Assembly: GCA_963576565.1 (NCBI GenBank)
Contig: OY755042.1
Location: 10,427,813-10,491,812, forward strand
Direction of reading: 5' to 3'
Origin: Aspidapion aeneum
Taxonomy: Eukaryota; Arthropoda; Insecta; Coleoptera; Brentidae
Length of the DNA stretch: 64,000 bases
Of the stretch, positions 22,711-34,600 are shown piece by piece. Position numbers and translations under genes: made by a program. Within the stretch, counting starts at the first letter, position 1. Each line of letters begins with the position of its first letter. Under the pieces are notes generated by a model. That model had not been told where the DNA came from. It worked only from the letters and a program-made list of their open reading frames with translations, and ran no database searches.

Positions 22711-24228
22711 CAGCGTGTCCCATTTTCGATGGGATTAAATGGGAAACTCGGTTATTATTAAAGATATCGATTTTCTGATTGCACCTTACCGTACTCTTTT
22801 TTGGAGCCCTTAAAAATGGTGTAATCAGATTTTTGCTATACCCCGTGGTTTCGCTAATACAGGGAGTTTTTGAAAAAATTGCATTTTAATTAATTCCTTG
22901 TATCTCGCTTATTTTGCAAGATATTTATATTCTGTAAAAACCTTTCTATGGCAACTTTTTTAGAGCAAAATAAAGACGTTGTCAATTTTTTAAAATATTG
23001 TTTAGTTTTTGAGATATGGTATTTATCATAAAAAAATTAAATACGGACCTGTATTTTTTTATTACTACTTTGATTAGTTCCATGCTTTTATTATCTTAAA
23101 ATGATAAAACTTTAATTATTTTTTGATTTAAGTTTAAAAAAAACTATTTAATATTTGAAAAAAAAATTATAGTCCAAACCTGGAAATTTCCAACGTAATT
23201 ATAAATTAAAAATTGCAAGACACACTAGTTGAACGATTTTTAGTTTATCTGTTTTGAAATGATAATTAAAAGATTTATAAATAAAGTAAAAAACGTTAAA
23301 AAGTTACAAAAATAATATCATACTAATTATTTGATGGTAGCACAGCAGGTCGTGAAATTTACAAAACAAAAGCGTGGAATTAACATTGTCATTTTACTTG
23401 TCATTTTTGTGAATGGCTTACAATTATTTTAAACTGGTTAGAAATCGACCATATCCAGATTTTGAAAAATGTGATATGTTTGACTGCTTCATTCAAGCAA
23501 CAAACCAATATTTAAATGGCAGAAATATTTTTATGCAAAATGCGTTAAGAAAAATTACTCAAAAATGCCAACAATGTCTTACATATAATGGTAATCAGAA
23601 AAATTAGTTATTTTTTATAATTTGTTTTTTTTTATTTTTCGTAAACCTTGTTTCAAATAAATCTGTAAATTAACGTAAAACCATTTTAATATGAAAAGTA
23701 TCAAAACAGTTAAACTAAAAATTGTTTATCTAGCTAATTTATATTTATGTTGAAAATATCCAGGTTCGGACTATTTTTTTAAAAAATATTAAATATTGTT
23801 TTTTACTTTAAAACAAAATTTTTTAAAATTTTTAATATTTTATGATAATACTAGCATGAAACCAATCAAAACAGTAATAAAAAAATCCAGGTCCGTATTT
23901 CATTTTTTTATAATAAATACCATATCTCAAAAACTAAACAATATTTTAAAAAGTTGACAACGTCATTATTTTCTTCTAAAAAAGTTGCCATGAAAAGGTT
24001 TTTACAGAATAAAAATATCTCGCAAAATAAGCGAGATACAAGGGATTATTAAAAATACAATTTTTTCAAAAACTCCCTGTATTAGCGAAACTACGGGGTA
24101 TAGCAAAAATCTGATTACGCCATTTTAAAGGGCTCAAAAAAAGAGCACGGTAAGGTGCAATCAGAAAATCAATATCTTTAATAATAGCCGAGTTTCCCAT
24201 TTAATCCCATCGAAAATGGGACACGCTG
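22711..24228. mobile_element. TA-flanked foldback element with arms of about 450 bp
   Basis: Ends CAGCGTGTCCCATTTTCG and its inverse, flanked by TA on both sides (22709-22710, 24229-24230), as in Tc1/mariner-type insertions. The arms match through GGGATTAAATGGGAAACTCG, CTCCCTGTATTAGCGAAAC-type words and TCCGTATTT. The centre (about 23,330-23,610) is single-copy and contains a 64-codon open frame. It sits immediately beside the previous foldback's right end. No transposase domain is seen. Confidence 0.85.
23413..23607 (+). CDS. Small open frame of unknown function in the foldback centre
   Basis: A 64-codon frame starting MAYNYFKLVRNRPYPDFEK, with four Cys residues (C-D-M-F-D-C and C-Q-Q-C) and a polar, non-repetitive composition. 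It lies exactly in the unique centre between the two arms. I do not recognise it. It could be a captured exon, the remnant of a transposase, or chance. The C-x-x-C pair near the end might bind metal, but nothing else supports that. Confidence 0.25.
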   Translation: MAYNYFKLVRNRPYPDFEKCDMFDCFIQATNQYLNGRNIFMQNALRKITQKCQQCLTYNGNQKN

Positions 24229-24561
24229 TACGGTACATATAGTCGACTTTAACATGACAGCAGTTGTGTTTAAGGCATTATAACTCTTTACACCAGTGGG
24301 TATTTATTAAGATCGTAAGACCTATAGTTCCAAAGACCAGGAGTTAGGTTTAGATTCCCTGACCTTAACTAGAATTATTTTATACCATTTGAAGTAAAAA
24401 AATTTGAAACATTTGTGATACGCTAATGTGTTTTAATATGATGAGCTAATGTCTTTTATTCCAAAACAGAGTAGGCCTGGGTATATGCCTTCTTCATACT
24501 CTTTCGTAAATATTGCAGTTAGTGTCTACGAGAAACTAAAAGTTTCTTTTAAACGTTTTAG

Positions 24562-24801
24562 ACATAAAAATTGCCGTACTCAATCTTCCTTGGGAGGAAG
24601 TGGACCAAAGAGTCTGTCAAGAAAATCTAAAAACCAACTTCGATTTAATCCTCGCCGCCGATATTGTTTACGACAGCGCCCTCTTTCCGCCATTGGTACA
24701 GGCCTTAAAGTTTCTTTGCAAGTACAGTCAAGTTAAAGAAATTATTTTTGCTTGCACTGAAAGAAATGAGAAGACTTTGGAACATTTTATTCAAATAATG
24801 A
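24562..24801 (+). CDS. EEF2KMT: EEF2KMT-like methyltransferase, catalytic C-terminal exon
   Basis: The exon starts after AAACGTTTTAG, completing an Asp codon with the previous exon's last base, and ends at ATGA|GTGAGT with one base carried over. It encodes about 79 residues: IKIAVLNLPWEEVD, then FDLILAADIVYDSALFPPLV, VQALKFL and EIIFACTERNEKTLEHFI. The A-A-D-x-x-Y motif is the class-16 signature (D-x-x-Y) next to the active site, and the final strand matches the family's FxxRNxxT stretch. A closing exon of some 30-40 residues must follow; I could not find it in the rest of the window. No frameshift or stop breaks the five recognised exons (283 codons). Confidence 0.92.
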
Positions 24802-24970
24802 GTGAGTACTGCTTTTTTTTCTTTTAATTGAGAACTTACTAAGGACCAGACTTATTAATAGAAAGGCTTAAAAATGTATATATGTATTAAAAACATCTAT
24901 TTTCTCACAATGTTTACGCAAAAAAATCTAAAATTACTCAAAAAAGTTGTGACATGGATTAATTCGGGCC

Positions 24971-25262
24971 ACGTAGGGTTGAGATACCATTTGTGGCCAC
25001 TTTTAGCAAAACTTGTGGTTCAGATAAGCACCAGAAATTAGTTTTTTAATATTTCTTCATAATTTTACAGACGCTCTATGAATTATCATTGTTATTTTTA
25101 AAAATCCATAATCTTTCGCATTATTTATTTCCAAAACTTAATAAAATTTTTTGTAACTGGTCGTTTTTTACAATTTGTGGCCACTTTGACCCATTTGTGG
25201 CCACTCTATTTATTTGGGATACTGTAGAGTCGCAAATATCTTAATTTGATATTAAAAAAAAA
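24971..25262 (+). repeat. Dispersed repeat with TTGTGGCCAC words, copy 1
   Basis: Starts CGTAGGGTTGAGATACCATT and contains repeated TTGTGGCCAC. A second copy starts at about 60408 and resumes at 61680, where a satellite block interrupts it. The order of words is the same (GGTTCAGAT, TTTATAATTTTA-like, TTGTGGCCACT, CTCTnTTTA). No coding capacity. Confidence 0.65.
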
Positions 25263-25272
25263 AAAAATCTGG

Positions 25273-25867
25273 CCACCAAACGGACAGTTGACTTTGTGTT
25301 TTGTTTGTGTTTTCTAGTTTCCGAAAAACAAAAACAAATTGAAGACAAACCCAAAACTCTTGTTTCCATCAAGCGGACTAGGTTTTGATTGAATTTTGTT
25401 TTTGTTTTGAGTCCTTTTCCACTGGTAGTCGCTAGTCAGAACACATTTTTTTCGATTAAATCGACATGTTTAGAGAGAAAGATTTTTTTATTCTTAGATG
25501 TGGCTGGTTTCTTCAGTGGTCCACTGTTTTTTTGGAAGTTTACCACTTTCAGACATGATTTGGAATTTCTGGAAAAACCTAACAAATTTATCGAGCGTTT
25601 GGAAACAAATTTATTAAAATACTTATATTTACTTACCTTTCAATTTGGTACAAAAGTGGTAGCCAGACTAGCACAACGAAATAAAAGTAGAACATAACAA
25701 AGCTCAACACGACCCTTTCCACTAAACAGACGCGAGTCTCTTCGAAACTAGTCTAAACGGGACTCGAAAAACAAAACTCCAACTGTCCCAAAACACGCCA
25801 GTCTTAAAAAAGTTTTGTGCTATTCGACACGAGTTTATGTTTTGTTTTTGTTTTGTCCGTTTGGTGG
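25273..25867. repeat. Possible MITE with CCACCAAACGGACA inverted ends
   Basis: CCACCAAACGGACA at the left is mirrored by TGTCCGTTTGGTGG at the right. TTTTGTTTTTG-rich stretches lie inside both ends. The target duplication was not identified. Confidence 0.45.
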
Positions 25868-26444
25868 AAAACCGGCATTATAGTCCACCGCTTTTTAAAA
25901 CCGCATACGCAGACCAATCTAAAACAGTCATGGGATTATTTTGCTAAAACAATCATGGGATTATTTTGTAAAGAAAAGTGTTGATAAGATGCCATTTTGA
26001 CAATCAATGTCAATCTTCCATCAGCGCACAGTGGGCTTTTGGACCTGATTTTTCGCCAAAAAGTGTTAAATTAAAAACATACTGAAACTCCCGAACACCT
26101 TTCCTAAACAAGAGTAGATAGTTCAGTAGGCCTTAAATAACTATGATTTGATTAAGGTAACTTTCAGTTATTTTTTAATTTATAGTCATTTTTCTTTTCT
26201 GAAGTAATTTGTATGGCGATTTGATCCAGATTTAAAGGCGTTTTGCGACATTATTTTTTGGTGTATAAAATTCGTGTAAAATGAAGAGGTAAGTAGATTT
26301 TATACCTGTACATTTTGATGTGTAGACAGGTCAGTCCATCGTCAGAGATGGTTTTTGTTTGGCATAAATGTTGGACAAAAATTTTGCTCCCGTCATCAAC
26401 CATTTTTAAAAAAAAATTATTTTCTAAAAGAGTACACATGACTT

Positions 26445-26708
26445 CCAATAATAGAGAATTATTGAAATAAAGCCAGGCTATAATAGTGCCAGGCACAATT
26501 TTGATACCTTCACATTGCCTTTGTTTACTATATGAACCGGAATAAATAGTGCCTTCTTTTATTAATTGAAAATAAACGACGAAAGCTTTAAATTCGACTC
26601 TGGTATGTCAATTTTGGAGGATTAACTGTCAGTTTTCAATGTGAATGTGTCAAAATAGTGCCTGGCACAATTATAGCCTGGCTGTATTTCAATAATTCTC
26701 TAATAATA
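26445..26708. repeat. Short palindromic repeat
   Basis: AGAGAATTATTGAAAT, CCAGGCTATAAT and GTGCCAGGCAC in the left arm (26450-26495) are mirrored in the right arm (26655-26705). The arms are about 60 bp around a central 150 bp. Probably a small non-autonomous DNA element. Confidence 0.6.
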
Positions 26709-26889
26709 CTTAAAATTTGCTTCCACAAGTTGCTTATATGAAGGATATTAATAATTTACTAAAAACGGATTTCTTCGAGAAAAACGGGTGTTATATTAAT
26801 CATCTACAACAAAGTATGTCAGTCATTAAAATTTAAGTATAAGTTGGCCTATGGAATAGAAACCAAATTTCGGACTTATTATTATTAGA

Positions 26890-27147
26890 ATAAATGGAAG
26901 ATTGTCTGAAAGCTTGAGGAGTGAATGTGGTGTGCCTCAAGGAAGTGTGTTGGGACCTCTCTTATTTTTATTGTACATCAATGATATTGTCAATATTACC
27001 AATGATAGAGATGATATTGAATTACATTTGCTTGCTGATGACACGTTGGCATATGGTTCATCAGATAACATTGAAACACTTTTACAACATATGAATCGGA
27101 CAATGCAAAAAATAGAAACATATTGTCGTAACAACATCCTAAGTAGA
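26890..27147 (+). pseudogene. Non-LTR retrotransposon RT fragment (palm)
   Basis: An open frame encodes INGRLSESLRSECGVPQGSV, LGPLLFLLYINDI and LHLLADDTLAYGS, then an amphipathic stretch ending near YCRNNILS. GVPQGSVLGPLLF and LADDT are RT palm motifs. The frame is cut at about 27147, where a Penelope-type terminal sequence begins. Both ends of the RT are missing. Confidence 0.75.
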
Positions 27148-27385
27148 AATGAAATTTCGGACTTCCTTTGTCTTTATTTATTTTAAAACACGACGTTTCG
27201 GTTAGTAAGTATCTCTAACCGTTATCAAGTGTAAACAATCTAGTCTTTAGGCTACTACTTATACTACTTGGTGTGCAGTCAGGTGTGACGGCCCGCCCCC
27301 TTTTTAATCCTAAGACGCCTGTTTGGTATGTCCGTGCTTGGTTGACTGAAACCTTCTTTATTCTGCATTATAAACGCAGCTTCAA
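27148..27385 (-). repeat. Penelope-like terminal repeat fragment
   Basis: Matches the left end of the element at 19320, from AATTTCGGACTTCC through GACGTTTCGGTTAG, AACCGTTATCAAGTG and ACGGCCCGCCCCC to about 27385. It includes the hammerhead-like segment but no RT. A more decayed relative (CACGACG ... CTAACCGC) lies at 27650-27705. Confidence 0.75.
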
Positions 27386-27579
27386 TAGTCCTCTCTAAGA
27401 TCTTCTTCGTTCTCACTCCCGGAATATTATATAATGCATATTATATTATTATTTTGTTTATATGATTTCCTTTATAATCAGTAGTTTCCTTTATAATGAC
27501 GTTTTTTTTTTATTAAGATTAAGCATATAATATTTACATTTCTGTTTTTATAAATAGCGTTTTTTTGCTAAATAAATGG

Positions 27580-27580
<1 letters not shown>

Positions 27581-27639
<59 letters not shown>
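27581..27639. repeat. (TA)n microsatellite
   Basis: About 29 uninterrupted TA units. Confidence 0.95.
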
Positions 27640-27643
<4 letters not shown>

Positions 27644-27789
27644 TTATTTTAAACACGACGCAGCGCTTCGTTTGCAGTTTCTAACCGCTTTCAAGTGTAA
27701 ACCGTTTAAAGGGCTCCCACCAAAATTTGAATTTTAAATTTCCTGGCTTTTCCTGCCATCAATGGAAAATTTCCCTACGGTTTTTTAAA

Positions 27790-29375
27790 ATACATTTCTT
27801 AAAAAAAACAACAATTTTTCGTGGCTAAGCAGGCATAGAAAGATTTTGTTTCTCTTGTATTTTTCCGTGGGCAGCTCGAAAGCTGTACACCCCCTGGGGT
27901 CCAAGATTTTAGTTAAGATTACAGTTAACTGTTTCGTCCTTAAGGGACTCTTCAGAACACTGCATGGCCAATGTGACACTTTTGTAAAGCTATAGAGGTA
28001 TATTTCGTTTTATCGCATCCCTTTCGTTTTTACTATGGTAGTTTCTTTTGTATTTGTAGATGTCGCCACTTGTCTGAAACCATACGGTATCGCAGGCATT
28101 ATATTTTCTTTTCTCTTAACAATATCGTAAGATGAGATTTATATACCGTCTCTATAGCTTTACAAAAGTGTCACATTGACCATGCAGTGTTCTGAAGAGT
28201 CCCTCAAGGGTAAATTACGTAACGCTCTAGCGGGGGAGGGGGGTTTGGCCTTGCGTTACACTTAATGTTTATTTAATGTGTTTTTTCTTGAAAATCCGTT
28301 ACGAGGGGGGAGGAAGTCAAAAATCCTGAATTTTTGCGTTACGTAATTTAAGGCCGTTCCCTAAAGACAAAAAGTTAACTCTCAACACTTAATATTTGTC
28401 CATTTCATCTTGGACCTCCGTGTGTGTAGAGCTTTCGAGCTGCTTTCGAAAAAATACAAGAGAAACAAAACCTTCTATGCCCGCTTAGCCGCGAAAAATT
28501 ATTGTTTTCTATATTCACGGGTACTAAAGTTAACGTTTACATTAATTTTTTTTAACGACTATTACGAGCAATTAAACTACGTTCATGGTGGTCTGTACCA
28601 AATAGGTAAACTGAGATTAATTTAACTCCAGTTAATATTATATAATACCAAAAAACAAACAAGTTTCGTGGCTAATCGGGCAAAAAGGAGTTTTTGTTTC
28701 CCTCATATTTTTCCGTGGATAGCCTGAAAGCTAAACCTCACGGGGGTCCAAGATCTAATGGACACCTAATAAGTGTTGACAGTTAACTGTTTCGTCCTTA
28801 TGGGACTCCTCAGAACACTGCTGCTGCACAAATCTTGCGAAGTTAATTAGACGGTTTTGTCTCTAATCAAATATAAAAACTCCTTTTTGCCCGATTAGCC
28901 ACGAAACTTGTTTGATTTTTAAATTCACGGGTACGAAATTCCACGTTTGTTAGTATTATTTGGCTTAAAAATTCCGTTGATTGACGCTCACTGTCTTGAT
29001 GACGGGTAAAAATGCAATCTGTGTTGATCCGGCCTGAAAGACAAAGAGCTGTCGTAGGTCACGGACTATAGTTGTTTTCTTTTATTTGCATTAGATCTTT
29101 TCATTGATCGATATTGTATAGCAGTGTTTCGCCTGCTTTTATTTTATTGTTTCTCTCGTATCTCGGTAGATGGCGCTTCTTGCTATAGTTTTCTCACTAT
29201 TTATATTTGATTACAGACAAAACCGTCTAATTAACTTCGCAAGATTTGTCACATTGACCAGCAGTGTTCTGAGGAGTCCCATAAGGACGAAACAATTAAC
29301 TGTCAACACTTATTAGGTGTCCATTAGATCTTGGACCCCCGTGAGGTTTAGCTTTCAGGCTACCCAAAAGGCTCT
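27790..29375. repeat. Cluster of satellite-like units in inverted orientation
   Basis: Units sharing TTCGTGGCTAA, TTTTTCCGTGG, GGTCCAAGAT, AGTTAACTGTTTCGTCC, GGGACTC and CAGAACACTG appear in minus orientation (27790-27990, 28650-28830) and plus orientation (28140-28520, 28850-29375). The plus units also carry CTCGTATCTCGGTAGATGGC. The same family is tandem at 60524-61676 and single at 34258-34600. It is non-coding; the short open frames in it are unsupported. Confidence 0.7.
28211..28350. mobile_element. MITE inside a satellite unit
   Basis: TAAATTACGTAACGC at the left is mirrored by GCGTTACGTAATTTA at the right, with GGGGGAGGGGGG and GAGGGGGGAGG runs inside. It splits a satellite unit between CCCTCAAGGG and AAAGACAAAAAG. 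A decayed relative may lie at 40920-41040. Confidence 0.65.
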
Positions 29376-29635
29376 GAAAAATTAAGGATTACTATACATT
29401 TTAAAAAAATTGTTCTGCAAGAATATAGTAAAAACAATCTCAAAACCGGCTTTATTTTTAAAAAAATTGAATATTCATGAACCGTCATTCAAACTTCAAT
29501 ATTTTAAAGACAATCAGCTGTGTCGTGATGTGACCATCAAAAAAAAATCAGCCCCGGATGTGACGTCAACAAAGTGGAGGATCGTGGCCCGTCCGTTTTG
29601 ATAGCCCTGCCTAAAGCAGAAGCGAATGTGACAAT

Positions 29636-29957
29636 CACATATGACAAAGTCAAATACATGTCAAATATAACAGTTGGCATGTGGTACATGGCGGGTAATT
29701 TGAATTCAAAATAAGGAATGCTAAATCTTGAAGATTTTAACCTTTTAGTCATGTTGCTTCCTTACAAACCTTTGGTGGAATATCGGGATGGTGTCTCAGA
29801 ATATTTCACTGAAATTTTGCGGAAATCTGTAGTGCCATTTTGAAAATATCATAAAAAAACGTCTGACTCCCATAAGACCCAATGTAAAATTCAGCCCCGG
29901 GAGAACAGCTGATTTTTTCAGGGTCGTGGCCTCTATTTTTGTGTTGGCCTTGTATAT
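29636..29957 (+). repeat. Dispersed block, copy 1
   Basis: About 320 bp that reappears in the same orientation at 62326-62637. Shared words include GAATTCAAAATAAGGAAT, GATTTTAACCTTTTA, AATCTGTAGTGCC, CCCATAAGACCCAATGTAAA and TTTTTTCAGGGTCGTGGCC. No coding motif. Both copies lie shortly after a satellite block of the same family. Confidence 0.7.
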
Positions 29958-30352
29958 ACTACCGAAACAGAGAAAAGGGTGTGACATTTATGAGAAAAGC
30001 CTGTACATTTTGAATTAAAACAATTCCAGCTTGTGTTAATTCTTATACATTCAATTTTCTAAATTTATATCTATTTTAGGTGATTCGTTCAGTATGGAAA
30101 AATTAAAGTGCCCTACTATCAGGAATTTCGTTGTTTGGGATAACCCAACTGTGCACCTGCTTAAGTTTGTGTTCAGGGAGTAGTTTGTTGCTAAGGTAAG
30201 TAGCATACCGGTGTATCTATTCTTCAAATTAGGGAAAATCGAGAAATCTTTACACACATCTGATGGCTGCGCGCCCTCCCTTATAAAATACAAAAAAATA
30301 AAAGCTTCATTAAAACAATTTTTTATTAAATCTGTTGCTTATACACACTATA

Positions 30353-30727
30353 CACTGTGTCCCATTTAAAACTTTTCACCCGGGATTTCTCGAGAACTGC
30401 TGAAAATTTTTAAAAATGCTGAAACACGTCGATTTTGTTTGCGAAGGGGACACTTTTTGCCTATCTTAAAATTTTTGTAGCACGAAGTTTTTACACGGTT
30501 GTAAAGAAATTCAAGAGAGCTTCAAAACAAGTTATCACTAGACCCACTTTCCCTATTCAAAATATAGGGGTAAAGTATACCCCTCGAATGTTGTGCTTGG
30601 TACAAAAATTTCGAGATAGCCAAAAAGTGTCCCCCTCGCAAACAGAATCGACGTGTCTCGGCAGTTTTAAAAATTTTCAGCAGTTCTCGAGAAGTCCCGG
30701 GTGGAAAGTTTTAAATGGGACACAGTA
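30353..30727. mobile_element. TA-flanked MITE
   Basis: Ends CACTGTGTCCCATTTAAAAC and its inverse, flanked by TA. The arms run through TCGAGAACTGCTGAAAATTT, about 130 bp, with GGGGACACTTTTTGCC mirrored inside. Looks like a Tc1/mariner-type non-autonomous element. Confidence 0.8.
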
Positions 30728-30731
30728 TAGT

Positions 30732-32192
30732 CCAGTCATTATAGAATTTTAGCTTGCACAAGGTGGTGTAGTTGCGATTTTGACATATGTTGTTGACATT
30801 GGATTCCTAAAAATAAATAAGTTTTTGACTTTGAGGAGGGGCCGGCTTTCCCCGCCATCTTGGATTTAGTGTACTCAAAAGATTTTTCTAAAATTACTTG
30901 GTTACTGTACGTTTTAGAAGAAAAAATTAAACAAAATTTGAAGACAATAAAATTTTCTACAAAAACGCTTTTGTACGTTTTTGGTCAGATAAATGGTTTT
31001 TGAGTTATGACGCTAAACATTTTTGGATTTTGACCAGTTTTTTTTTAGTGGCCTTTAACTTCGCAACTGCTTATTTTTGAGAAAATCTGTAATAACATTA
31101 AATAAAGACCAACTAATAGCCTATAAAATGAGACATCACTCAGTTCTCTGTGTAGTACCCATCGTGGTAGAATAAAGTAGTACCCTTGCTGAGATAAAAA
31201 CCCGTATTAGCAGTACATCCGTTTCCTATGTATTTCCATAGTATATGCAAAATAAACCAAAATTATACAGTTTTATATGATTTCTCAAAAGGTAAGCATT
31301 TTATAATACTTTATTGTAGAAAATTAAATTATCTTTTAAACGATGTATCACCTAATTGGCATCCATAAATTGGGGTTATTTTTTCGGATTATGAAAAAAA
31401 ATTCATGTTATTGAGTTTTCTAAAAAATCAAGTATTTTATGGAAAAATGTTAAAACACCTTTTTTAGAGAAAATAAAATGTTCTTTTAAACCGCGTATCG
31501 CAAAGTTGTGTTAAAGCTATTATTGACACTTCAGGGGCGTCCGCATATTGAGGTTATTTTTTCCTAAATATTTTTTTTATATGTTTTATTTAATTTTCTT
31601 AAAAACTTAGCTTTCTGAAAAGTCTTGTTTTACTCTTTTTTGTTGAAAATAAAATTATCTTGAACACGATATGTATGTAGTGGATTTTTGTTAATGGGGA
31701 ACACTCAAAGAATATACGCAAGTTTATTCAATCTTTTTTCATTTCAGTTTTTGGACGCCTCTGGTTTATTACCGGTTCTTAAATTTTATAACAAGATATA
31801 TCTTTCGATAAATTTATTGGTCTATTACACAGAGTAAACAGATTTTCTCAAAAATAAGCAGTTTCGAAGTTAAAGGCCAATAAATAAAACAATTAGTCAA
31901 AATGGCGGCGAAATGTTTAGCGTCATAACTCGAAAACCATTCTGACAAAAAAACGTACCAAAATTTTAAATTTTATTTTTTTCAACTTTTGTCCAAAACA
32001 TATTTTTTGCTAAAATGTACAGGGACCACATAATTTAAAAAAAACCTTTTCGTGCACACTAAATCCAAGATGGCTGGGGAAGCTGCCCCCCCCCCCCCAA
32101 TGTCGAAAACTGAAATTTTTTTAAAGGCTTTAATGTGAAAAACATATGTCAAAATGACGACTACACCACCTTTTTTTCGCTTTAATGACTGG
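30732..32192. mobile_element. Inverted-repeat element with arms of about 350 bp
   Basis: CCAGTCATTA at the left and TAATGACTGG-like sequence at the right, then GGTGGTGTAGT/ACTACACCACC and CATCTTGGATTTAGTG/CTAAATCCAAGATGG. The arms meet around a centre near 31.45 kb. No transposase frame was recognised and the target duplication is unclear. It starts five bases after the previous MITE. Confidence 0.65.
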
Positions 32193-32797
32193 CCTAATAA
32201 TGTTTCCTTTTGACTCGACGCATACTATAGTTACGTTCATAAAACCGTTCGAAAAATCCTATTTGCGTTCTAGGTTGACGTTGTACTGTTATCGGACAGT
32301 CAGTTTTCCGTTCCATGAGGCCACTTAAACCATTCGGACTTCTCTGAAATACAAGAATTGAAGACAGGCGCGTTAGAAATGATTGCTCTCTATCTTTTCT
32401 TTGTCTGTGTTTGTCATATGTTGCACTGGAAAAATTTTATGTAAAACACACACATCTCTAGTTTACAGCACCTGAGATAAAAATATACCATTAAATTTAC
32501 ATTTGTCTGAGAAAATTCAAAAAACAGTGATCAACCCAAAAAATTATAATTTTTGTAAAAATAAATTGAGTTTCACAATCAATTTTAACACGTGACCAAA
32601 TGCTGGGAGAGTTACGTAAAGATACAAATATTTTTTAAATTTCCAAAAAAAAAATTGTGCAACATATGCAGCATCTGTTGATTTTTATTACTACGGGACT
32701 GCGGAATGTTGTGGGTATTCCACATGGAAAAAAGCTATACTGACCATAGGGTAGCCTGCTTAGAAAAAGAAAAACTAGTTTAGCAGGTGATTGGATA
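32193..32797. other. No gene or element recognised
   Basis: Mixed sequence with no long open frame, repeat end or splice-flanked match to the methyltransferase terminal exon. Confidence 0.4.
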
Positions 32798-33216
32798 CAC
32801 GGTAAAAAAAAATTGTCTTAGATTAAAGCAAATTGCTTTGTAGTAAAATAATTTGTGGTTTCCTATTCACCAAGAGAATATTTTCTTGATTTAGCACAAA
32901 AAATGTCTTGCCTCTTTATTTTAATGTGAAACAAAAATTGTTTTATTATAAATTGGAACTGAAATAATCCAAGGCACTTCGTAGCTACAAAATTAAGCAA
33001 GAATTCTGAATGAATTATATGAAGACAATTTGCTTTGTTACACAATGAAGTATACTGAAACAAAACAATTAACGAAGAAAAATAAAGTCTTATTTCCAGA
33101 TTAAACGCATCGTTGAACTAAAAAGAAATATTTTAATTCAAAAAAATTGTTTTAAGGTAAAACAATTTATTCAAGAAAAGAAGGTGTTTTCATTGTGGAC
33201 AAAATTTTTTTCCGTG
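32798..33216. mobile_element. TA-flanked MITE
   Basis: CACGGTAAAAAAAAATTGTC at the left is mirrored by GGACAAAATTTTTTTCCGTG at the right, with TA on both sides (32796-32797, 33217-33218). Further mirrored words (AGAATATTTTCTTG, TTTTAATTC) lie inside. No coding frame. Confidence 0.75.
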
Positions 33217-34257
33217 TAGGAATAGAAACATAAGGGTTTACCCTGAGCCCAGCAAATCCCGGTGACCTGTGAATTAAAAGTTAAAAGAAGAAAGGGTAAC
33301 ACCGGATGTGAAATTTTACACCAGATTTGGCGGAAAAACAAACGACTTCGCTTTAAGGCATCGACATATATACCTACCAAAGTACAAGCTACAAAATGTG
33401 ATTTTCCTAACTTCTTAGAAGTATCACAAAAACTTTGTGAATATTAAGGCTTTCTATAATATGTAGGTAATTTCACAAAAATTTTGTAAAAATCACATTA
33501 CAAAATACAAATAAATAAATATATAAACTTCACATAAAACGTATATCGATAAAATTTATATTAAAAAAAAAATAAATATTTTCTCACAAGTTACGCCCAA
33601 AAATATGCGCTAATGCAAGTTCGTTATAATTGTCTGTAGTGGTTTATAGTTTGTGAATATCAATTAAATTAATGTAATTTTATCTGCATTTTAAAGAACT
33701 AAAATTAAAAATGTTTTATTATAATCATATGTAATTGTGTAATCCTTTCTGTGGGCAACTTTAATTTCTTGCTCTTGAATTCATACGTTGCCTTCGATCG
33801 TTCTTTACGCGAGACGGCGAAACTTACCCTTTCTTTTAGTCACGTGACTTTGAATTTAACTCTCGCATATGATCACATGTCTGAAGTAAATCGATCACTA
33901 CGACAACAGCATTCGTTTTTTGAACAGTTATTCGGTCGTTCCATCTAACCAAAACTGTTTTAAAACAGTCCTCGTACTGCATTGCGCGGTAGAGGTTGCA
34001 GACCGCTGTTTTAATATGCAAAGCAGGGCGCAATTATTTTGCTGCCAGTCCGATTAATATAACATGATAAGATTTGCACCGTATTCATATTATGGTTTTT
34101 GGTCTATCAATTTTTTTTAACGTTACGGCAGTAAAAAAGAAAATTCAAAACAATATAAGCAGGTAAAAATTCTGTTTTTTAGAATATTTTTTACGGTTGG
34201 AAATATATCTCAGTTAAGGGGCACATTGTGGTATTATTCTCTATCAATCGTCAATTT
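33217..34257. other. No gene recognised; locally CpG-rich
   Basis: The stretch 33,780-34,040 is richer in G+C and CpG than its surroundings (TACGCGAGACGGCGAAAC, GCGCGGTAGAGG). Open frames of 60-66 codons here have no motif. I considered it for the missing methyltransferase exon and found no match. Confidence 0.35.
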
Positions 34258-34600
34258 TAGTACCCGTGAATTTAAAAATCAAGCATATTTTGGTGGCTAA
34301 TCGAGTAAAAAGACATTTATGTTTCTTTCATATTTTTCTGTGGGAGCTCGAAAGTTTATCCTTACAGGGATCCAAGATCTAATTCACACCTATTAGGTAT
34401 TAAGTGTTGACAGTTAACTGTTTTTTCGTTATGGGACCCCTCAGAACACTGCTTGGTCAATGTGACACCCTTGCAAAGTTAATCAGAACGTTTTGTCTCT
34501 CATGCTACGTCTATAGTGAGAAAACTTCCGCAAGAAGCTCCATCTACCGAGATACGAGAGAAACTAGAACAAGAGCATTCGAGTAATAAACTGCTATCTA
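34258..34600. repeat. Isolated satellite-family unit
   Basis: Begins TAGTACCCGTGAATTTAAAA and carries GTTGACAGTTAACTG, GGGACCCCTCAGAACACTG and GATACGAGAGAAAC, words of the units at 27790-29375 and 60524-61676, in mixed order. Confidence 0.6.

Noticed and set aside
25389..25697. Candidate terminal exon of the methyltransferase gene
   Set aside because: The translation does not resemble the family C-terminus and lies within an inverted-repeat element.
27785..28625. Open frames in the satellite cluster
   Set aside because: They fall in repeat units present in several copies and orientations and are not conserved between copies.
33262..33447. Candidate terminal exon of the methyltransferase gene
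   Set aside because: No suitable acceptor in phase and no similarity to the expected ending.
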